The notes below the pieces were generated by a model, which was not told where the DNA came from, ran no database searches, and was given only the letters and a program-made list of their open reading frames with translations. Of a DNA stretch of 54,374 nt, positions 46,388-54,374 are shown piece after piece. The position numbers were made by a program, and so were the translations under genes. Numbering within the stretch: the first letter of the stretch is position 1; each line of letters starts with the position of its first letter. The stretch is from Plicaturopsis crispa FD-325 SS-3 (taxonomy: Eukaryota > Basidiomycota > Agaricomycetes > Amylocorticiales > Amylocorticiaceae), in assembly GCA_000827205.1 (NCBI GenBank), contig KN832559.1:720529-774902 (forward strand), written 5' to 3'.

Positions 46388-48116
46388 ATGTCGTTGCTCG
46401 CGCCTATAATCTGCGACAATGGTACTGGGTACTCCAAAGTCGGGTGCGTAGTAGAAATGTGCAGGCGAAATATCGACTGACGAGCATCTTTGGCCAGCTT
46501 TGCGGGCAACTCAGATCCGTCATTGTAAGTCGATGCAATCTTGAGTGCGGGGGCACACAATTGACATCGCAATGCAGCGTCTTTCCAACCGCGATCGCGA
46601 CACGAGGTGCTGCACAGGCTGCAAGAGGGCCTGCTGTGCCATCCAAGCCCGGTCACCTTGCGTCCAAACGCGGAGTAGAGGACCTTGACTTCTTCATCGG
46701 AGATGAGGCACTGGCTAACGCGAAGACGCCCGGTTATGGCGTCCATTATCCTATTCGACACGGTATGATCGACAACTGGGATCACATGGAGCGGTACTGG
46801 GAACAGACAATCTTCAAATATCTGAGAGCTGAGCCCGAGGATCACTACTTCCTCCTCGTGAGTTACTATGACTTCTTGGCGTAGGCTCGTACTGACGACT
46901 CTCTGCAGACTGAACCTCCGCTCAATCCCCCAGAAAACAGAGAGCAAACAGCTGAGATCTTCTTCGAGTCGTTCAATATCAAAGGGCTGTATATCGCCGT
47001 GCAAGCAGTCCTCGCGTTGGCCGCGTCGTGGTCCTCCAACCGCGTTGTTGACCGGACACTCACGGGTACTGTCATCGACTCCGGAGACGGTGTCACGCAC
47101 GTCATCCCCTGTGCGGAAGGCTATGTCATTGGCAGCGCCATTAAACATATCCCAATCGCCGGCCGCGATATCTCCCAGTTCGTCCTCAATTTGATGCGTG
47201 AGCGGGGCGAGATGGCTACTGTTCCTCCGGAGGATCAGCTCAAGATCGCCGGGAAGGTGAAGGAGAACTACAGCTATGTTTGCCAAGATATCGTCAAAGA
47301 ATTCCGGAAATATGACGCCGAACCATACAAGTATTTCGAGCGATACGAGGGTGAATACAGTGTAACCGGACGGGTAAGGCAACCTGGCATCATTATTCTG
47401 GGCTACCATATAACGATTTTACACAGAAATATGGCGTCGACGTCGGATACGAACGCTTCCTCGCTCCTGAAATCTTCTTCAATCCCGAAATCTATTCCTC
47501 GGACTTCCTGACACCCCTTCCCGATATTGTTGACGACGTCATTCAACAATCTCCCATCGATGTCCGGCGTGGCCTGTACAAGGTACACTCATATGCTAGG
47601 CGTGTTTGTATGCAAATCATCTGACGTGCACATAACTCTGCAGAACATAGTCTTATCGGGAGGATCAACAATGTTCCAGCATTTCGGACAGCGTCTCAAG
47701 CGCGATTTGAAGCAGATAGTCGACAGGAGACTGGATGCCAGTCAAGCTGCAAGTGGCAGTGCTCTCAGAGTGAGTCATCACGGCCCCACAATGTCTGTAG
47801 ATCCTAATCATTCGCTCGCGATAGTCTTCCGGTGTCGAGGTGGACGTCATCTCTCACAAGCGTCAACGGTGTGTTTCTCCCATTTTTCAGAAAGTCTATT
47901 GTTGTCTCAAACCATCGGTCGATAGGTATGCTGTGTGGTTCGGCGGCTCCCTACTAGCATCCCTCGTGAGTCCTTATGACGCCGACGTACCGCGCAACGC
48001 CAATAATGTATCGTCCACAGCCCGAGTTCTACACATCCTGCCACACAAAGGCGCAGTACGACGAGATCGGCCCCAGCATTTGCAGGAGGTACCAGATCTT
48101 CGGCAGCGCCACATAA
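46388..48116 (+). CDS. ARP3: Actin-related protein 3 (Arp2/3 complex)
   Basis: Subunit of the Arp2/3 complex that nucleates branched actin filaments at sites of endocytosis. Nine exons fit: 46388-46443, 46498-46524, 46578-46857, 46909-47373, 47427-47582, 47644-47769, 47825-47868, 47926-47965 and 48021-48116, giving 429 residues, the usual Arp3 length. Actin-fold ATP-site motifs are visible: [40 protein letters not shown] and [20 protein letters not shown]. Arp3-specific sequence includes [54 protein letters not shown] and the end IFGSAT. The gene is intact and highly conserved. Confidence 0.96.
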
Positions 48117-48561
48117 ATGTAATACTGTTACCTTCCTGTCAGTGCTTCCCGCCCGTGTACTTTGAAAATCCTTCCGCGCCGTATGGAGTGATCAAGACAG
48201 ACAGGCCTGTGTTTCAAAGCAAGACAAGATCGTATACTGTAGCCATCCGTCCACAGAGACGCGTGACGGTACCCCTCCGACGCAACCTCAACGTGAGCAC
48301 ACGACTACTGCATACAGCAGGTGCATTTGATTATATGAACAAGGGCACAATGAGGGTACAATGAGCCACGACGTCGATGATGAGGGGCTTCAGGCTCAGG
48401 CGACAGGAAATTTAGTCACGCGCGGTGTCCGACTTACACATGCCACTCAATTGCAAGGCTTTCAGAAGGTACTACATACAGCTGAGATACAGGTACACCA
48501 TTCCCCAGTCTATACTCCCGACCGGGTCTGCGCGGACGGAGAGTACCCCGCGGTTGATTGA
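48117..48561. other. Convergent 3' spacer
   Basis: 445 bases between the Arp3 stop (plus) and the stop of the first epimerase-like gene (minus). Open frames on plus here are not conserved. Confidence 0.4.
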
Positions 48562-49995
48562 TCATTGATAAAGGTGCATCGACGTATTTCCACTTTTCAG
48601 GATGGCTTCCACTTCGGGCTTGATGCTGGCGAGCAGATCATCCGTCGTCTTCGTAGGCTTCCACCCTAGTGCCTTCGAGCGGGTTGCACGAGAGCGCGAG
48701 TTCCTTGAAAGGTTCAAAATCTGGGCCAGAATCGAAATTGAGTACGCTTTTCAACGATGTATACAACATATTGTCAGTGAGGCTTCACACTCACCGCAAA
48801 GTGCTTTATATAATCCTCTTCTGTAAACGTCGTCGGCTCTGGGCTCTCGCCTTTCCCAAGCTCGAACAAAGCTTTGGCAATGGCGACACTAACGTCGTAC
48901 ATCTTGTGCTCGCCGTTCTCGCCGAAATAATACCCTTCCTGACCGTGGCCCGCTGCATTGGACCCAGAGAGGACTGCGTCCAGGATTAGGATGTAAATGT
49001 CTGCAACTGTAATGATCTTTAGTAGACAGTATAGTGGCAGAAATGAATTGAGGAGTTACATACCTTCATCGATGTGGACATTATGCCAGAAATTAGCACC
49101 CTTGCCTACGACGCCGCCCTGTCCTCGCTGAATGGAGGCCTAAAATGAGTCACTGTCAGATGTCTCGCGAGTACACTTCATCGAACACCCAGCACCTTTA
49201 TAAGACCCGGAATCTGGACTGAATGAGGGTTCTGGAACCCGATATCAACGAGGGGGCCAGTGGCCAATCCATATATCATGGAGGGTAGGACGATGAACGA
49301 TCTCGCGTATCCCGCAGTATCGGCGGCTTCAATGGCCAAGTCAATTCGTCGGTGCGGTTGAGTGGCAGGGAGCGTGGCGATCTGCGCTGCATCCGCGTCG
49401 TCATAGATGTCTTCGGTAGGATACATGCCGGCGGAGCTGTCTCCGAGGACACCTACGTGTCGAAGTGGGTGCAATTAGACATTGCCACAAAAGAGCACAC
49501 GACAAGCGGGCCCACCAGTCCCTGACTAGAATCGCTATAAGCGATCATCCCTGGTCATAATTAACATAGACCACAGAGTAGACGCACGGTATGTATGATC
49601 ACGGGCACCTTTCCAGTCTCCTGGTGTCGCCTCTTAAGCCCGCGCACAATCGCCTCTGCCGCCGGCAGGTCGTCGCTGTCCGCAGCACTGACGATAATAT
49701 CAGCACTGGCTGCTGCGTCCTCCAGAAGCTGAAGGTCCTGGTTCGCGCCTATGATCGGCGTGACAGACGGGTACTTGGACGCGATGAGAGCAGCTTTGTC
49801 CTTGTTGCGGATGAGCGCACGAATCCTGAACTGGGCGGCCTTGGGGTGCTGGAGGAGGCGCGTGAGGACCGTGCCGCCAATATAGCCTGGAAGTAAGTGT
49901 TTAAAGGTTAGTTTAATTATATCAATCACTAGAAGAGAAAGAGAACGCTGCGCACCTGTGGCCCCGGTGAGGAAGATGTCGATGGTCGAGGACAT
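48562..49995 (-). CDS. NAD(P)-binding epimerase-like protein, tandem copy A
   Basis: A Rossmann-fold protein of the extended short-chain dehydrogenase / NDP-sugar epimerase group. The ATG at 49995 gives MSSTIDIFLTGATGYIGGTV with the GATGYIGG loop split by an intron. Next are RALIRNKDKAALIASKYPSV, IIVSAADSDDLPAAEAIVRG, VLGDSSAGMYPTEDIYDDAD, RRIDLAIEAADTAG, VLPSMIYGLATGPLVDIG and GVVGKGANFWHNVHIDE. The last is the conserved His-rich segment that precedes ILILDAVLSGSNAAGHGQEG and YYFGENGEHKMYDVS. The C terminus has KALGWKPTKTTDDLLASIKP and ends MHLYQ. About six exons, approximate limits. It is the downstream member of a same-strand pair with the gene at 50475-52009. The substrate is unknown. Confidence 0.85.
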
Positions 49996-50474
49996 TACAA
50001 GTGCTGTCTGAAGCCTGGTGATGATACTGTTAGAATTCGGTTGGATTACTGGAACCCCTGGATCAGGCCATCCATTATATACCTGGTTAAAAATGCGTTA
50101 GTCAGTCGATTCACGCACTCGGCCACCGATGAACCACCGGCGACCAGTGTGGAGAGGGTCTCTTCGTATCGGCCTCGTACTTCCGTATGGGAGAATATGG
50201 GGCCATGGCCATTGGGCACACATGAGTCAATCTAGTTGCAGGTGCGTTGCGTGCGGCACCGACAATCGCTTGGTTATTCGTGCGGTCCGACTTCAACTCT
50301 TCTTCTGAGCCATTACACCATAACTTGTGGGATGACGGCCAGTACGAAGTTTTGAACGTAAATTCTTGCTGTAGTAAAACCAGTATCGTATCAGATTGGT
50401 GCTCCAAGAGGATTCTATTGCTGACTAGGCTGTCAGCACCGGTGTCAAGGTTTGTGAGCATCTACCAAAGTCTT
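49996..50474. other. Spacer within the tandem pair
   Basis: 479 bases between the end of copy B and the start of copy A, both on minus. It should contain the copy A promoter. Nothing else is supported. Confidence 0.4.
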
Positions 50475-52009
50475 CTACTCGTCTCTTCGGTGAAGGATCG
50501 CCTCAACTTCGGGCTTGATACTAGCCAGGAAGTCCGCCGTTGTCTTAGTAGGCTTCCACCCCAACGCCCTTGCACGCTCGGCGACGACGCGCGAATTAGT
50601 GCCCAGCCATGGAGCCTGTTGCACAATTAGGCATGGGTCTAAACCTTCAACTAGGCTAAGTATAGTTACCCAAAAATACTCTCCCATCTCCTCCTCGGAG
50701 AACACCATAGGTGTAGCGTCCTTCCCCTTCCCGAGGTCGAACATTGCTTGGGCGACTGCCGCGCTCACGTCGTATAGCCTGTGTTCGCCGTTCTCGGCGA
50801 AATAATAGCCTGCGTGGCCGCGAGGAGCCTCATCGATTCCAGAGAGCAGGGAGTTGAAGATTACTATAAACAGGTCTGCGACTATGTATAGAAGATTGCT
50901 TGTGAGCGTGGAGCAGTCCTGAAAGAACGGGAGACAAAACTAGGATAGATACATACGCTCATCTATGTGGACATTGGGCCAGTAGTTGGCGCCCGTGCCT
51001 ACGACACCGCCCTGCCCTCTTTCAATGGAGGCCTGTCACGCCGCGTAGGATGTCATCGACTGTCATATCATAATCTGCGCAACGAAACGCACCTTGATGA
51101 GAAGGGGGATTTGTATGGAATGGTTGTTTTGAAACCCGATGTCGACAAGAGGCCCAGTAGCTATCCCGTATACCGTCGGAGGCAAGACGATGTACGTGTT
51201 GACGTAGCCTATTCGGATGTGGGATTTTCGGTGGTCAGGAACGTTGACATCAGGCTGCGCCACTGACCTGCGGTGTCGGCTGCTTCGATGGCCAAATCTA
51301 CAGTTCGATGAGGCTGCGTGGAAGGGATAGAGGCAATCTGCTCTGGGTCTCCGTCGTGGTAAATATCCTTGCCGGCAAAAAGACCTCTTGCATTGTCTGC
51401 TACAACACCTGTATTCATGGATAGTCAATATTCGGGCGAATGACGGCGTTTTCTGTGACAGATCATCACCTGTGCCAGACTATACGTTGTGTAATCAGTG
51501 AAAAGTACTCATCGACACACAGGGCCTAGCGATACAGTAAAAACGTACAGTATGGATTAGCGCAGACTTTCTCCCAGTCAATTCGTAGCGTTTCTTCAAC
51601 CCGCGTAAGATTGCATTGGCTGCAACTTGATCATTGATGTCTGCCTGCCAGTGACAAAACGAAGATATCAACGACCGCGTAAACGACAGGATAGTCAACT
51701 GGAGCATACAGCGGTGATGACAATATCTGCCTCGGCCGCAGCCTTTTCGAGGATCTCGATGTCCTGGTTCGCTCCTATGATAGGCATGACCTGGGGATAT
51801 TTGGACGCGATGAGAGCAGCTTTGTCCTTGTTGCGAATAAGAGCATGTATTTGGAACTGTGCGGCTTTAGGGTGCTCGAGGAGACGTGTTAAGACGGCCC
51901 CGCCGATGTAGCCTATAAATAATGGTTACTGCTACATGCGATAACAGAACGAGCATTCAGCGCACATACCGGTTGCGCCTGTAAAGAAGATATGGGTGAC
52001 GGAGGACAT
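50475..52009 (-). CDS. NAD(P)-binding epimerase-like protein, tandem copy B
   Basis: A close paralog of the gene at 48562-49995 in the same orientation. The ATG at 52009 gives MSSVTHIFFTGATG, then YIGGAVLTRLLEHPKAAQFQ, HALIRNKDKAALIASKYPQV and MPIIGANQDIEILEKAAAEA. Later exons show VVADNARGLFAGKDIYHDGD, RTVDLAIEAADTAG, VLPPTVYGIATGPLVDIGFQ, GVVGTGANYWPNVHIDE, SGIDEAPRGHAGYYFAENGE and RARALGWKPTKTTADFLASI, ending ILHRRDE. Compared with copy A it appears to have at least one extra intron, before DINDQVAANAILRGLKKRYE. Both copies look intact, which argues that each is used. Exon limits are approximate. The family role is probably an oxidoreductase or epimerase step; the substrate cannot be read from sequence. 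Confidence 0.85.
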
Positions 52010-52735
52010 GACTGTAGGTTTGTGGGAGTGACACTTTTTGGTTCGCGTTGCCCTCTATATACCTGTAGAGATCAAGATCCCGTGATATACGCGTATACAA
52101 GCGCTCGCTGGCGCCGAGTAGACACATACGCAGACGACGTCCCAGAATGAGTGAACGCGTCGGGGATGGGCCCTTGTAGCAATCTTCTATATGGCGATAA
52201 TTGTGTGCATTGGGGGCTAGACGAGGAATCTCTGCGTACCACCTACTGGAACTATAAATTCAAGTCTTCTCGCATCAACAAATGAGTTGAAAGGAGCTCA
52301 AAACTCTCCGCACCTGTACATATTCGCAACGACCGTTGGGAAAACAAAAGTAAGACTCGGATTATGATTCCCCTCCGAGTCGGACTCCGAGTCGGGGCGA
52401 TGTTTGGAAGAGTAAGTACTGACTTTCCTAACAATCAATCACATCAGGCATTGAGATTGATACTTTTACATTGACTCTGAGTCTGCCGTATGCGATGACT
52501 AGAATGAGGGAGCGGTACACCTTGAGCATTAGGTAGTGAGCGGGACGTCTTCACGCCATCTAGAAAAAGCGCAAAGTATGTCAATGAGTAGTGCATGCTA
52601 CGGCCTCCAATGACTTGATCAGTGACCACTATAATGCTTACACTGCGGGAGACATTAGTACCAGTTCAAGCAGTATCTTGTAACCACACACCAGTTGCAA
52701 AATGTTAGTCTCACTGATACAGATAAATATTGAGG
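52010..52735. other. Intergenic region with short direct repeat
   Basis: About 725 bases between the copy B start and the PLP protein stop. Around 52373-52395 CTCCGAGTCGG occurs twice in a row with one base between, with a partial inverted copy (GACTCGG) about 15 bases to the left. No gene was seen. Confidence 0.45.
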
Positions 52736-53765
<1,030 letters not shown>

Positions 53766-54016
53766 CTAAGTACTTGCTCACTACAGTGAGAAGGCGGCAA
53801 TTTTCAAGCACTGTATGACAGTCATATCTGAACAAAACAAAGTGAGTCTTTCAAAGCATTTTGACCTAGGCAACGGCATTGAACGGACGATGTGTTACTC
53901 GCCACAGGTGGCGTGTGCCACTGGGTACAATCCACCGAAATCTGGCCAGAATATGCTAAATAAAGCCTAGTTTTAGAGTGAATAAATTGACCAAAATCTG
54001 AGCAAGAATTTTGTAA

Positions 54017-54035
54017 GAAGTTTTATCAAAACTTC
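54017..54035. repeat. Perfect 8-bp inverted repeat, 3-base loop
   Basis: The arms GAAGTTTT and AAAACTTC are exact reverse complements with ATC between them, in the AT-rich right edge. A T-run does not follow, so it does not look like a bacterial-type terminator and is listed only as structure. Confidence 0.6.
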
Positions 54036-54221
54036 AGACTTTCCTGGCACAGGATACACTAGATATACATTCAGTAATACATACAGTTTCTTCAGAATAA
54101 CCTGTTTGATAATCATACTATATTCTTGTCCAAAGTACATTCAAATTTTTGAGAGAGAATATGCAAAGAAAGTTCAAGTTATTCTGTCTCACAATCATGC
54201 TAACATAATTTACAGATTTGT

Positions 54222-54248
54222 CAGGATATACTGGTAGATAATATCCTG
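54222..54248. repeat. Perfect 8-bp inverted repeat, 11-base loop
   Basis: CAGGATAT and ATATCCTG are exact reverse complements. Immediately after comes GAGGATACTG, a partial copy of the left arm's neighbourhood, which suggests a small repeated unit in this AT-rich stretch. Confidence 0.55.
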
Positions 54249-54374
54249 AGGATACTGTGGAGAAAATTCAAAATAGTACATACAGTATTATTGCCTAGAT
54301 TATCTTAAGATTATTGGGAACATTACTGTGAGATTATAGTGAAGAATATCCAGATAAAGGTTTGTGTAATATCA

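Overview
This window looks like nuclear DNA of a filamentous basidiomycete, most likely a mushroom-forming Agaricomycete. The evidence is the gene content (Atg17, a Zn2Cys6 regulator, an intracellular LysM protein, cytochrome b5-acyl-CoA dehydrogenase fusions), the many GT-AG introns of about 50-70 bases, very small exons, and tight spacing on both strands. I rebuilt exon structures by hand from splice motifs and reading phase. For nine genes (the Ca2+-ATPase, methyltransferase, 50-residue protein, kinase, coiled-coil protein, SH3 protein, Atg17, second acyl-CoA dehydrogenase and Arp3) the exon lengths sum to an exact open frame.

Left part (1-25 kb): a vacuolar-type Ca2+-ATPase (minus); 3.7 kb without a convincing gene; a TPR protein (minus) divergent from a SAM methyltransferase (plus); a tiny three-exon Cys-rich gene; a CaMKK/LKB1-like kinase (plus); a large coiled-coil membrane protein with four QTD repeats (minus); a possible decayed or mis-modelled gene at 22.9-24.3 kb; and a membrane-anchored SH3 protein (plus).

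Middle part (26-46 kb): an NmrA-like protein, two oppositely oriented cytochrome b5-acyl-CoA dehydrogenases, a LysM protein, Atg17, a single-pass membrane protein with NPF motifs, a Zn2Cys6 factor and a family III CoA-transferase/racemase. Four of these proteins end in a peroxisomal PTS1-type tripeptide (AKL, ARL, ARL, AKL), which suggests a loose neighbourhood for peroxisomal acyl-CoA metabolism.

Right part (46-54.4 kb): Arp3 (plus), a tandem pair of NAD(P)-binding epimerase-like genes (minus), a YggS/PLPBP-type PLP protein (minus), and an AT-rich edge carrying perfect short inverted repeats. I saw no convincing tRNA, rRNA, CRISPR array, retroelement or DNA transposon gene. No bacterial-style operons are expected or seen.
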